A DNA stretch of 64,000 bases from JBBECJ01 sp963763325 (GTDB lineage: Bacteria; Chloroflexota; Chloroflexia; Thermomicrobiales; CFX8). The stretch is taken from NCBI GenBank assembly GCA_963763325.1, contig CAVXOL010000011.1, positions 1 to 64,000 on the forward strand, written 5' to 3'. Under the pieces are notes generated by a model. That model was not told where the DNA came from. It saw only the letters and a program-made list of their open reading frames with translations, and did not search any database. Both the position numbers and the translations under genes were made by a program. Positions 9,341 through 18,968 of this stretch are shown one piece after another. The stretch's first letter is position 1, and every line of letters begins with the position of its first letter.

Positions 9341-11170
9341 GTGGCACGGGCAGTCAGTAGCAACGGAATCGACAGCCGCCGCGAGTTCACCGTTGAGGGC
9401 GAGTTCGTCTCCGACCGCCGCTCTCCGGTGCGCTGGATCATCTCGCATATCCTGCGCAACAAGCTCGCGCTGTCCATCTTCATCGGCTTCACGCTGCTGG
9501 CGAGCATCCTGACCTCGATGACGTCGGTTCTGACCGGTCAGGCGTTCGACAACGTGATCGACGACGATGGCAGCCGGCTCGGGGTCATCGCGTTGGCGAT
9601 CCTCGGCGTCGTTCTGGTTCGCGGTGTCCTCGACCTGGCAGGGCGCTTCGCGATCAGCGTCCTCGGTATGCGGCTGGCGCGCGACGCCCGTGACGAGCTG
9701 TATATCTCCCTGCTCGGCAAGAGCCAGACGTTCCACAACCGCCAGCGGGTCGGCGACATCATGGCGCGCGCCAACAACGACATGACCCAGCTGGCGATGA
9801 TGATGAACGTCGGCGTCGACCTGATCCTCGACTCAACGTTGACCGTCATTGTGCCGGTCATCTTCATCGGGTTGATCGAGCCACAGTTGCTGCTCGCGCC
9901 GGGCATCTTCGTCGTCGGCTTCGTCCTGACGCTGCGTATCTACATCCGGCGACTTGCGCCCGTCTCCGGCAAGATGCGTGGCGATTTCGGCGCGATGAAC
10001 GCCGGGCTGGCCGAGGCGGTGACCGGCATCGAGGTCGTCAAGTCGACTGCCCAGGAGTCGCAGGAGGAGCGCAAGTTCTTCTACACGGCTCGTAGCTATC
10101 GTGATTCGTTTGTCCGGCAGGGCGAGGTCCAGTCGCTCTACCTGCCGCCACTCGTGCTGGCCCTCTCACTGACAGTCGCCTTCCTGCACGGCATCCTCCT
10201 GGTCGACAACGGCACGATCACGGTCGGTGACCTGGTCGCCTTCATGGGGCTGATGGGGATGCTCGGCTTCGCGTCGCACATCTCGGTCTTCACCTTCGCG
10301 CTCGTCCAGCTCGGCGTCGCTGGCGCGCAGCGGATCCTCGGCATCATGAACGAGGAGACCGAACTCGACGAGAACGAGGGTGGTCACCAGTCAACGATCC
10401 GTGGCGAGATCGTCTTCGACAACGTCTCGTTCTCCTACGGCGGAACGCCGGTCCTCCAGGACGTCTCGTTCCGGGTCGAGCCGGGGCAGACGGTCGCGAT
10501 CGTCGGTCAGACCGGTTCCGGCAAGAGCACGTTGACGAAGCTCGTCAACCGCATCTACGATGTCGATTCCGGCCGGATCACGATCGACGGCGTCGATACC
10601 CGCGACTGGCAACTCGACGCGCTCCGCTCGCAGGTCTCGACGATCGAGCAGGATGTCTTCCTCTTCTCGAAGACGATCGCCGAGAACATCGGCTTCTCGC
10701 TCGGCGGCCGGGCGACCCAGGCCGACATCGAACGGGCCGCCCGCGATGCCCAGGCGCATGACTTCATCATGTCGTTCAAGGACGGCTATGAGACTATCAT
10801 CGGCGAGCGCGGCGTGACCCTCTCCGGTGGTCAGCGCCAGCGGCTCGCGATCGCTCGCGCCCTGCTGACCGACCCACACATCCTGATTCTCGACGACTCG
10901 ACCAGCGCGATCGACTCGGCGACCGAGGACGAGATCCAGAAGGCGATCCACCGCCTCCAGGAGGGCCGGACGACGCTGCTCATCACCCACCGCCTCTCGC
11001 AGATCCGCTGGGCTGACACCGTCCTCGTCCTCCGCCAGGGCCGCGTCATCGACCAGGGCACCCACGTCGAACTGCTGGACCGTTGCGACCTCTACCGTCG
11101 CATCTTCGCGCACTATGGCGAGGTGGTCAGCCAGTCTGCTGGTCAGTTGGTCAGCAACGCTGATGACTGA
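9341..11170 (+). CDS. ABC exporter half-transporter with degenerate nucleotide site
   Basis: About 609 residues: an N-terminal six-helix type IV exporter domain (about 35-330) and an ATPase domain (about 365-595). Walker A is GQTGSGKST, signature LSGGQRQR, switch His in LLITHRLSQ. Walker B reads LILDDSTSAID: the catalytic Glu is Asp, as in the degenerate-site subunit of heterodimeric exporters (TM287, BmrC class). The next gene is the complementary partner. GTG at 9341 is preferred because GGAAGG lies 7 bases upstream; GTG at 9326 is possible. The last 15 or so codons coincide with sequence resembling the family F repeat at 22481. Substrate unknown. Confidence 0.87.
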   Translation: MARAVSSNGIDSRREFTVEGEFVSDRRSPVRWIISHILRNKLALSIFIGFTLLASILTSMTSVLTGQAFDNVIDDDGSRLGVIALAILGVVLVRGVLDLAGRFAISVLGMRLARDARDELYISLLGKSQTFHNRQRVGDIMARANNDMTQLAMMMNVGVDLILDSTLTVIVPVIFIGLIEPQLLLAPGIFVVGFVLTLRIYIRRLAPVSGKMRGDFGAMNAGLAEAVTGIEVVKSTAQESQEERKFFYTARSYRDSFVRQGEVQSLYLPPLVLALSLTVAFLHGILLVDNGTITVGDLVAFMGLMGMLGFASHISVFTFALVQLGVAGAQRILGIMNEETELDENEGGHQSTIRGEIVFDNVSFSYGGTPVLQDVSFRVEPGQTVAIVGQTGSGKSTLTKLVNRIYDVDSGRITIDGVDTRDWQLDALRSQVSTIEQDVFLFSKTIAENIGFSLGGRATQADIERAARDAQAHDFIMSFKDGYETIIGERGVTLSGGQRQRLAIARALLTDPHILILDDSTSAIDSATEDEIQKAIHRLQEGRTTLLITHRLSQIRWADTVLVLRQGRVIDQGTHVELLDRCDLYRRIFAHYGEVVSQSAGQLVSNADD

Positions 11171-11180
11171 CGACCACTTC

Positions 11181-11251
11181 GTAGGGACAGGTCTCAGACC
11201 TGTCCCTACGCGAACTCCTGTTGCCTGTTCCCTAATCCCTATTCCCTGTTA
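11181..11251. repeat. Solo family A core followed by half of a family D repeat
   Basis: 11181-11209 is a 29-base palindrome, GTAGGGACAGGTCT-C-AGACCTGTCCCTAC. It matches the outer ends of the family A elements with the whole middle missing. Immediately after, 11212-11251 carries the right-hand arm of family D without its left arm. The block fills the space between the exporter genes. Confidence 0.7.
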
Positions 11252-11264
11252 CCGGAGGTAACCC

Positions 11265-13091
11265 GTGGGCTTCATCATGGACGGCCTCGATGCCGAGGCG
11301 TACGACAGGTCATACGGCGACCGTGTGCTGCTGCGGCGGATCGTCGGCTACTTCCGGCCGAAGCTGCCGATCATGCTCTTCGTCGCCAGCATGGTCGTTC
11401 TGGCGTCGGTCGCGGACGCTGGGCTGAACCTGCTGCTGGCCAAGGGGATCGACCAGTTGGAGGACTCGCTCGACGGAGGCTCGATCGGGCTGATCGTGGC
11501 GGCGATCCTCGTCGCCGGCGTCGTCTCGTGGACGACCAACTTCCTGCGCCAGCGCTACACGGCGCGGGCCGTCGGCGACGTCGTCCTGACGTTGCGGCAG
11601 GACGCCTTCCGGGCCGTCATGGCGCGCGACATGTCGTTCTACGATGAGTACCCGTCCGGCAAGATCGTCTCGCGCGTGACCTCCGACACCGAGGAGTTCG
11701 CCTCGGTTGTGACGCTGACGCTCTCGCTGTTCTCGCAACTGCTGCTCTTCCTGCTCGTCACCGGCATCCTCGTCTACGTCAACTTCGCGCTCTCGCTGTT
11801 CGTGCTGGCGATGGCGCCGGTCATCATTCTGATTGCCCTCGCGTTTCGCCGCTACGCGCGGTTGGCGACGCAGCGGACCCAGCGCTCGTCGGCGCGCGTG
11901 AACGCCAACGTTCAGGAGGCCGTCTCGGGGATCTCGGTCGCCAAGGCGTTCCGGCAGGAGGCGTCGGTCTACGACGAGTTCACGACGATCAACCGGCAGG
12001 CGTATCAGACAGCCCTGCGGTCCAGCCTCGTCTACAGCGGCATCTTCCCGATCCTCGTCACCGTCGCCGCCTGTGGGACGGCGGTCGTCGTCTACTTTGG
12101 CGGCAATCGGGTGCTGGATGGCAACGTCTCGGCCGGCGACTGGTTCCTCTTCGTCCAGTCGATCAACCTGTTCTGGTTCCCGCTGACCAGCATCGCCTCG
12201 TTCTGGAGTCAGTTCCAGCTCGGCCTGGCTGCCGCAGAGCGCGTCTTCGCCCTGATCGACGCCGAGCCGAGGGTTGCCCAGACCGCTGACGAGCCTGCGC
12301 CGCGCCTGCGGGGCCGGATCGAGTTCCGCGACCTCGACTTCTCGCTACTCCCCGCGCCAGCGTGTGCTGGACGACTTCAGCCTGACGATCGAGGCTGGTG
12401 AGACGGTCGCGTTCGTCGGCCACACCGGGGCAGGCAAGTCGACGCTGGGCCGGCTCGTCGCCCGCTTCTACGAGTTCGAGGACGGCGAGCTGCTGATCGA
12501 CGGCCACGACATTCGCTCGTTCAACCTGCCCTCGTACCGTCGCCAACTCGGTGTCGTGCCGCAGTCGCCGTTCCTCTTTTCCGGCACGATCGCCGACAAC
12601 ATCCGCTACGCGCGCCCCGACGCGATCCGACGCCGAGGTCGAGACCGTAGCGCGGCAGGTCGGCGGCGGCGACTGGCTCGAAGCACTCCCCGAAGGGCTG
12701 ACAACCTCGGTCGGTGAAGCCGGACGTGGACTCTCGATGGGCCAGCGACAGCTCGTCGCTCTCGCCCGCGTCCTCCTCCAGGACCCGGCCATCGTCATCA
12801 TGGACGAAGCCACCGCCAGCGTCGATCCGCTGACCGAGGCGCAGATTCAGGAGGGGCTCGACATCGTCCTCGCCGGCCGGACGGCGATCGTCATCGCCCA
12901 CCGCCTCTCGACGATCCGCGAGGCCGACCGGATCATCGTCCTCCGCGAGGGCAAGATCGTCGAAGAGGGCAGCCACGACATGCTGATGCTCGCAGGGCGG
13001 CCACTACGCCGACCTCTACAACACCTACTTCCGCCACCAGTCGCCCGACTACCGGCCAGGCGAGGGATTCGTACCAGTTCGCGTGGCGTAG
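11265..13091 (+). CDS. ABC exporter half-transporter, catalytic partner (three frameshifts)
   Basis: Second exporter half, about 607 residues when read through: six-helix membrane domain (about 30-330) then ATPase with Walker A GHTGAGKST, Walker B IVIMDEATASVD (catalytic Glu present), switch His in IVIAHRLSTIR, and a non-standard signature LSMGQRQL. That combination is what a heterodimer with the upstream subunit requires. The frame breaks near 12345, 12629 and 12992, each explained by one inserted base; the tail then reads GGHYADLYNTYFRHQ to a TAG at 13089. GTG at 11265 has GGAGG six bases upstream; the ATG at 11277 is too far from it. Confidence 0.85.
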
Positions 13092-13102
13092 TGGCGAAAA
13101 CG

Positions 13103-13372
13103 TTAGAGGTTTCTGAGAGCGTCATACACGTCGCGCCGGTTCCCGATGAGGACGACGACAACAACCAGCACCTCGTCGCGAATGTCATAGACGATGCGAT
13201 AGTCGCCAACGCGAACGCGCCAGAGTGAGTCGGCCCCCGCGATCTTCTCGCAGCCGCTCGGTCGTGGCTCGTTGCTCAGAAGATCGATACGTCTCCGGAC
13301 ACGTTCTTTCTGATCTGGCGGAATCTTCCTGTATTGCCGGACAGCCGCAGGCGTTAGTTCGCGGCAATCCAT
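13103..13372 (-). CDS. RelE/ParE-superfamily toxin
   Basis: 89-residue basic protein of the RelE type II toxin family; members cleave mRNA at the ribosome. Characteristic blocks are present: LTPAAVRQYRKIP, IDLLSNEPRP, then KIAGADSLWRVRVGDYRIVYDI with the conserved RVRVGDYRI strand, and a final basic IGNRRDVYDAL. It begins three bases after the stop of the antitoxin gene, forming the usual antitoxin-toxin operon. mRNA interferase activity is inferred from the family. Confidence 0.9.
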   Translation of the reverse strand: MDCRELTPAAVRQYRKIPPDQKERVRRRIDLLSNEPRPSGCEKIAGADSLWRVRVGDYRIVYDIRDEVLVVVVVLIGNRRDVYDALRNL

Positions 13373-13375
13373 CGG

Positions 13376-13630
13376 CTAGCGGTCGTTCTCGACCTTGACA
13401 GCGTCCCAGGAGACGTATCCTGATTCGTTTGCCTCTCGGATCGCAGACCGAGCTGCATCCAGGTCCATGCGATCCTCGATAGCGCGTAGCAGTTCGAGAT
13501 CCTCGATTGAAACAATCGCCGCGACCGCCTTGCCGTTGCGTGTGATGGTCACGCGCTCGCGGCCATGTTGGGCACGTCCCAGAAAGTCACTCAAGTTGTC
13601 ACGAAACTCAACGACAGTCGCGTCTGACAT
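13376..13630 (-). CDS. Phd/YefM-family antitoxin
   Basis: 84-residue antitoxin. The N-terminal ATVVEFRDNLSDFLGRAQHGRERVTITR segment (about residues 4-31) has the Phd/YefM fold with its TITRNGKAVAAIV strand, which binds DNA as a dimer. The C-terminal DRMDLDAARSAIRE helix and acidic tail would cover the toxin. ATG at 13630 is chosen because the longer frame upstream runs through the promoter and operator. First gene of the pair, expected to repress its own promoter through the repeated GTACA motifs just upstream. Confidence 0.9.
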   Translation of the reverse strand: MSDATVVEFRDNLSDFLGRAQHGRERVTITRNGKAVAAIVSIEDLELLRAIEDRMDLDAARSAIREANESGYVSWDAVKVENDR

Positions 13631-13645
13631 TGTCCATCTCCAGTC

Positions 13646-13681
13646 TGTACATACTGTACATTCCGTACAATTGGTCGTCAA
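13646..13681 (-). promoter_or_regulatory. Toxin-antitoxin promoter with GTACA operators
   Basis: On the minus strand TTGACG (13676-13681), 17-base spacer, TACAGT (13653-13658). TGTACA at 13646-13651 and 13655-13660 and a GTAC at 13665-13668 cover the -10 and spacer, giving three half-sites at 9-10 base steps, suitable for cooperative repressor binding. Confidence 0.7.
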
Positions 13682-13910
13682 TCCGATCCTCTCGCATCCT
13701 TCGCAAAAGATTGAGAACACGGTCCATTGAGTGCTTGCCTGATCCTGTCCCGAGGGACAGCCCCGGCAGTGTCCATTCGCACCTGCGGTTTCTCATCCGA
13801 AGGACGTACGGGTCATCCGGCAAACTCCTTAACATCGTCTTCATGATTGTGATTGCCGGCTGGCATTCGCAACCAGGATCTGTGAACACGATGTGCTGGA
13901 GATTGCTGAG

Positions 13911-14832
13911 ATGCTCGAATTTTCGTCCAGGATGCGCAGCTTCGTCTGGCTTGGTGACCACGACGCGACACGCCACCCGATCGGCGGCAAGGCCGCTCAA
14001 CTCAGCAGGCTGGCCGGGATGCACCGCGTCCCGCCGGGGTTTGCCATCAGCGCCAATGCCTTTGCCGGTAACCGAAACCCGCACCTGTCCCCTGAACTCC
14101 GCGAGGAAATTGCAGCCTCATACCAGCAGCTCGCGATCAGGACCGGCGTCGCCGAGCCGCGTGTCGCCGTTCGCTCGTCGGCCATCGATGAGGATGGGCC
14201 GCTCGCCTCGTTCGCCGGGCAGCATGAGACATACCTGAATGTGGTCGGTGTCGACGCCGTCATCGACGCCGTCGAACGCTGCGTTGCCTCGGCGACGACC
14301 GACCAGGTCCTGGCATACCGTAACCTGCACGGGCTGGCGACTGAGGGAATCGGTGTTGCCGTCCTCGTCCAGCAACTCGTCGTGGCCGATGTGTCGGCCG
14401 TCCTCTTCAGCGCCAATCCGGTCAGCGGGAAGCGCGACGAGATGATCCTGACGGCCAGTTGGGGCCTCGGCGAGAGCATCGTCGGCGGGACCGTCTCACC
14501 CGATACCTGGGTGATCGACGCCGCCAGCCAGGACATCATTGTCGTTACGCCGGATCGGCAGCAAGCAGCGGATGACGATCGCGATTCCAGGTGGGACGCG
14601 CGAGGTCGAGGTGCCGCGGATGTTGCGCGAGCAGCCGTCGCTGTCGGAGGCGCAGGTCCGCGAGGTCGCGCTCCTCGGCGCCCGGCTTGAGGCGACGATG
14701 GGCTGGCCGGTCGATATCGAAGTCGCCTTCGCCGCTGGCGAGTTGTATCTCCTGCAATGCCGCCCGATCACGACGCTTGGCGATCTGGCAGGGGAATTGG
14801 AAGGAGGGCAGCGGTACGAGCCGGCTGCATAA
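13911..14832 (+). CDS. PEP/pyruvate-binding ATP-grasp protein, N-terminal part of a split rifampin-phosphotransferase-like enzyme (frameshifted)
   Basis: About 306 residues of the PPDK_N (pyruvate, phosphate dikinase ATP-binding) family. Landmarks: GGKAAQLSRLAG near the N-terminus, VAVRSSAIDEDGPLASFAGQ, the ATP-grasp LVQQLVVADVSAVLFSANP, and ASWGLGESIVGG. After a break near 14547 (one inserted T) it continues RIGSKQRMTIAIPGG and ends VDIEVAFAAGELYLLQCRPIT, the canonical domain end. It lacks the swivelling His domain, which is in the next gene. ATG at 13911 is assumed; a GTG at 13893 in the same frame is possible. Together the two genes total about 864 residues, the size of rifampin phosphotransferase. 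Confidence 0.82.
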
Positions 14833-14944
14833 GCGGCGCGTACTACTCGACAGCATTCCACGTGCATCACATCACCGATTTCCACCGGCTCTGTCGCCGG
14901 TGGCCGCGAGCAACGACGCTCGACAACGTGAAGGACACGCCCTG

Positions 14945-16621
14945 ATGTCGATGACGACACGCACTGAGGCGAACGCCACCCTCCTGCCCGACTGGGAGCA
15001 GCCCGACGACGCGCGGATGTCCTGGATGCAGGACCGGATGCACTTCCCGTATCCGATCAGCCGGATGGAAGACGACTTCGCCCGACTCGCGCTCGTCCAC
15101 GGTCTCAACCGATCCTACGAGACCTACCACATCCCGGTCCGCATGCATGCCCGCCGCTTCTGGACCTACCACTACGCCGCGACCAAGCCGCTCGCGCTGC
15201 CCGCAGAGGAATTGCAGGCGATGGGCGCGCGCTCGGAGCAGGCGATCGGCCAGGCGATGGCAGCGCTCGATGAGCGGTGGGAGTCCGACTGGCTGCCGGC
15301 CATTCAGGGCCATCTGGCGCACTTCAGCGGCTTCGATCTGCTTGGGGCGAGTGAAGCCGACCTGCTGGCACACGTCGAGGATGCAATCGAGCGGCTGCAG
15401 GCGATCTGGCAGCTTCACTTCGAGATCGGGACACCCGCCTACATTGCGATGAGCCTGTTCGAAGAGTTCTACCGCGAGCTGTTCAGCGATGAGTCAGCGT
15501 TCCGCCCGTACCAGCTCCTCCAGGGGATCGACAACAAGACGGTCGAGTCCGGCACCGCTCTCTGGCAGCTGAGCCGCAAGACTGCCGCATCGAACGCGAT
15601 CCGTGACATCTTCGTCCTCTACCCGCCGCATGGTGTCGTTCCGGCGCTGGAGTCGTTTCCGGAGGGACACGACTTCCTGATCGACTTCCACGCATTCCTC
15701 CAGGAGTTCGGCAAGCGTGGCGAGACCTGGGGACTGGACTACCCGTCGTGGATCGAAGATCCGACGCCGGTCATCAAGACGATCCGCGACTACATGAGCA
15801 ATCCCGGTCACGATCCGGTGCGTGATCAGCAGGCGCTGGCCGATGAGCGTGAGCAGATGATCGCCGAAGCCCGCGCCGCGCTGGCGAACTACCCGGAGGC
15901 GGTGCGCGGTCAGTTCGAGTTCCTGCTGAAGGCCGCCCAGACCGGCATCGTCCTCTCCGAGGACCACGGCTACTGGATCGATTTCCAGGCGATGTACGAG
16001 TTCCGGCGAATCTTCATGGAAGTCGGCCGACGCTTCGCGAAGGCCGGTGTCGTCGTCATGGCCGATGACATCTTCCACCTGTCGTTCGACGAGGTGCGCG
16101 ACACGGCTCGCTACCTTCCGAGGATCGACCGCCGCGAATTGGTCGCGATCCGCCGGGCAGAGATCGAGCAGTACCGCGCGATCACGCCGCCGCCGTTCGT
16201 CGGCGCGCCACCCGTTCACAGTCCTGCCGACGACCCCGGCTCGCGGACGATGGGCAAGTTCTTCGGCTCGCCGCCGCCCGCCTCGGACGATCCGGATGTC
16301 CTCTTCGGCGCGGCTGGTTCACCGGGCGTCGTCCGTGGTCCGGCGCGGGTCATCCGCGACATCGCCGATGCGGCTCGGCTCCAGCCTGGCGACATCATGG
16401 TCACCGCGACGACCGCCCCACCGTGGACGCCACTCTTCGCGACGGCTGCCGCTGTCGTGACCGACACCGGCGGCGTCCTCAGCCACTGCGCCGTCGTCGC
16501 CCGTGAGTACCGCATCCCGGCTGTCGTCGGGACCGGCTTCGGGACGCAGGCGATCGTCGATGGTCAGATCGTCGAGGTCGATGGCGAGCGCGGCAGCGTC
16601 CGAATCGTCCGAGACGCCTGA
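14945..16621 (+). CDS. PEP-utilising phosphohistidine-domain protein, C-terminal part of the split enzyme
   Basis: 558 residues. The last 110 or so form the mobile phosphohistidine domain of PEP-utilising enzymes, with VTDTGGVLSHCAVVARE placing the phospho-accepting His at about residue 514. The preceding 430 residues are helical and rich in aromatic and acidic residues, the position of the substrate-binding domain in rifampin phosphotransferase. ATG at 14945 follows AAGGA. It is separated by 112 bases from the ATP-binding gene and followed after one base by an efflux gene, consistent with an antibiotic- or aromatic-modifying kinase. The substrate is unproven; phenylphosphate-synthase-like roles remain possible. 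Confidence 0.8.
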   Translation: MSMTTRTEANATLLPDWEQPDDARMSWMQDRMHFPYPISRMEDDFARLALVHGLNRSYETYHIPVRMHARRFWTYHYAATKPLALPAEELQAMGARSEQAIGQAMAALDERWESDWLPAIQGHLAHFSGFDLLGASEADLLAHVEDAIERLQAIWQLHFEIGTPAYIAMSLFEEFYRELFSDESAFRPYQLLQGIDNKTVESGTALWQLSRKTAASNAIRDIFVLYPPHGVVPALESFPEGHDFLIDFHAFLQEFGKRGETWGLDYPSWIEDPTPVIKTIRDYMSNPGHDPVRDQQALADEREQMIAEARAALANYPEAVRGQFEFLLKAAQTGIVLSEDHGYWIDFQAMYEFRRIFMEVGRRFAKAGVVVMADDIFHLSFDEVRDTARYLPRIDRRELVAIRRAEIEQYRAITPPPFVGAPPVHSPADDPGSRTMGKFFGSPPPASDDPDVLFGAAGSPGVVRGPARVIRDIADAARLQPGDIMVTATTAPPWTPLFATAAAVVTDTGGVLSHCAVVAREYRIPAVVGTGFGTQAIVDGQIVEVDGERGSVRIVRDA

Positions 16622-16622
16622 G

Positions 16623-18063
16623 ATGACTGCTGACCGGCAGGCGACGGCACACACATCCGGGAGGGCGGTGCTGCTGACCGCCGCACTCGGCACGATGCTG
16701 GCGCCACTCAACTCGACGATGATCGTCGTCGCCCTGCCGGAGATCCTCGACGACTTCGGCCACTCGCTGGCCTGGGGCTCGTGGATCGTCATCTCCTACC
16801 TCGTCGCGATGGCTGCCGTCCAACCACTGGGCGGCAGCCTCGGCGACCGTTACGGGCGACGGCGGATGCTGCTGGTCGGTTTTACGGCCTTCCTCGTGGC
16901 AACCGTCGTCGCCGCCCTGGCTCCGAGCGTCGAGGTCCTGCTCGTGGCCCGGACCGTCCAGGCACTCTCCGGCGCGATGGCGATCCCGAACGGGACCGCC
17001 CTCGTCCGCTCGCTGATCCCACAGGAGAGACAGGGCCGCGCCTTCGGGATGATCGGCTCCGGCATCGCCGTCGCAGCAGCGGCTGGACCCCCGCTTGGCG
17101 GCATCATCACCGACGCGTTCGGCTGGCGCTGGATCTTCGTCGCCAACCTGCTGTTGCTGGTTCCGGCGCTCGTGCTCGCCAGCCGCCTCCCGGCCGAGCG
17201 CGGCAACCGCGAGGGCAGCTTCGACCTGCGAGGGGCGTTGCTGATGACCGGCGGGCTCGTCTCGCTGGCGCTGGCGCTGACCTCGTGGCGGCTGAATGGC
17301 GTCCCGATCTGGAGTTCGGCGATCTTCGGATTGCTGGCACTCACGGCAGGCATCGCGCTGCGGCGGCATGTCGCCCAGACCCCGAAGCCGATCCTCAACC
17401 TCGCACTCTTCCAGCGCCCCGGCTTCCTGCCCGCCTCCCTGACCGTCCTGCTCAGCAACCTGACGATGTACACGACGCTGCTGGCGCTGCCGGTCTTCCT
17501 GACCGAACGCGAGGGCTGGCGCAGCAGCCAGGTCGGCTTGCTGCTGGCCGCGCATGTCAGTCCAGATGATCGTCTTCTCACCGCTCGGTGGCCGCCTCTC
17601 CGACCGGCGCGGGCGACAGTTCCCGGCTGTCATTGGGACGAGCCTGATGGCCCTCGGCAGCCTGCCGCTGCTCGCGCTCGGCGGCGGCTGGGACTGGTGG
17701 ACGTTCCTGCTGCCGCTGGTCGTCGTCGGGATTGGGACCGGCCTCTCGTCCGCGCCGGTCCAGACAGCCGCGATCGAGGCGGCTGCCGCCAGCGAGTCCG
17801 GCCAGGCTGCCGGTCTCTTCTCGACGATGCGCTACCTCGGCAGCATCCTCGGTTCCGCGCTGATGGCTGCGATCCTCGTCGGCGACGTCCCGTCGGTTGA
17901 CGCGTTCCGCGTGCTGTTCGGCCTGTTGACCGTGACGGCGCTCGCCGCCGTCGTCACGGCTGGACGCTTGCCCCGACCCACTCGACAGGGCGAAGGCGTT
18001 GCCCAGACCGCCAACACAGCGCCTGCGGGCCCACCCTTGTCGACACTTGGCCGTCGTACCTGA
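16623..18063 (+). CDS. MFS drug-efflux transporter, DHA2-like (frameshifted)
   Basis: About 479 residues read through, with around 12-14 hydrophobic segments. Motif A is visible as GGSLGDRYGRRRMLL after the second helix and again as GGRLSDRRGRQFP in the second half. The antiporter motif C region reads GIAVAAAAGPPLGGIITDAFGWRWIF, typical of proton/drug antiporters of the EmrB/QacA group. One inserted C near 17551 shifts the frame. The start is one base after the upstream stop (TGA-G-ATG), so it is coupled to the phosphohistidine protein, suggesting modification plus export of one compound. Confidence 0.85.
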
Positions 18064-18109
18064 TCTTCTTTCGTATTGCCGTGGTGTATTGCACCGAAAG
18101 GGGATAGTG

Positions 18110-18790
18110 ATGTCTTCAAATTCTCGAACCAGATCCGCTGCCATCGGAATGGCATGGGCCGGGCTGCTGCTCGGCGTTGGAGGGGTGCTCCACCCACGAG
18201 TCGACAGCAGCGTCGAGTTCGAGCAGGGCTTGGCCGGAATGTTCGAAAGCTCCACCTGGGACGCAGCTCACGCGATCACGATGGCCGGTTACATCGTGCT
18301 GGCCGTCTCGCTGGCGGTACTGATCCGTGACCTCGGTGCTGGCTGGAACTCCCGTCAACGCCTGATCGGCTGGGCCGCCGTGGCTGCGGCCGGCTTCGCC
18401 GCCATCGAGTCGGTTCCCCACCTGCTGGCTGCGTCTGAAACGGATGCCCTGCTGCGGGGTGGGAGCACGCCACTCACCGATCTCCACACGCTGCTTCAAG
18501 CCATCTCGACACCCTTCGTCGGCCTCTCCGTCGCTGCACTGGCGGTGTCGAGCGCCAGAAACAGCGCGCTCGGCAGTGGGTGGATCGCCGCTTTCCCTGC
18601 CCTGGTTGGCGGAGTCGTCTTCGCCTTCGCCGGACCCATGATCGCGCTGACCGAGAACTCCGCGCTGTCTCCGCTCTTCATCGGTTCTGCGGGCGTGTCG
18701 ATCTGGTTGCTCATCTCCGGGGTCCGCATGACCAGGAGGCTGAGCGCCGACGCGCTCGACCGCGAACTCGAAGCCGCTCCAGCGGGATAA
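18110..18790 (+). CDS. Integral membrane protein of unknown function
   Basis: 226 residues with about six hydrophobic segments (roughly 10-27, 55-75, 86-103, 130-150, 163-182, 190-210) and short polar loops. I do not recognise a family with confidence; the pattern resembles small DUF998-like or drug-associated membrane proteins. ATG at 18110 follows an A/G-rich GAAAGGGGATAG. It starts 46 bases after the efflux gene and may share its transcript. The stop is 22 bases before a family A foldback element. Confidence 0.6.
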   Translation: MSSNSRTRSAAIGMAWAGLLLGVGGVLHPRVDSSVEFEQGLAGMFESSTWDAAHAITMAGYIVLAVSLAVLIRDLGAGWNSRQRLIGWAAVAAAGFAAIESVPHLLAASETDALLRGGSTPLTDLHTLLQAISTPFVGLSVAALAVSSARNSALGSGWIAAFPALVGGVVFAFAGPMIALTENSALSPLFIGSAGVSIWLLISGVRMTRRLSADALDRELEAAPAG

Positions 18791-18812
18791 TCGACGAGGC
18801 CGCCGAAGCGTC

Positions 18813-18968
18813 GTAGGGACAGGTCTCAGACCTGTCCGCGGCCCGCAGGCCGACGCGTCGATCCACGGGACATCGAACAGGGGCGCACACGTGTGCGCCC
18901 GTGTATCAAGCGACTTGTGTTGAACCACCGGCCTGCGGGCCGCGGACTGGTCTGAGACCTGTCCCTAC
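18813..18968. repeat. Foldback element, family A (copy 2)
   Basis: 156-base element: 40-base arms 18813-18852 and 18929-18968 (two mismatches) around a 76-base centre. Each arm contains its own palindrome GACAGGTCT-C-AGACCTGTC. The right end overlaps the stop codon of the minus-strand metallohydrolase gene: its TAG is the first bases of the arm. Confidence 0.9.

Noticed and set aside
13745..13760. Palindrome CTGTCCCGAGGGACAG between the antitoxin promoter and the PPDK_N gene.
   Set aside because: Short, with a two-base loop and no T-run; too weak to call a terminator or operator, though it echoes the GGGACAG of family A.
17540..17570. Programmed +1 frameshifting as an explanation for the many split genes.
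   Set aside because: The break sites share no slippery sequence or downstream structure, and occur in about 14 unrelated genes; base-insertion artefact is simpler.
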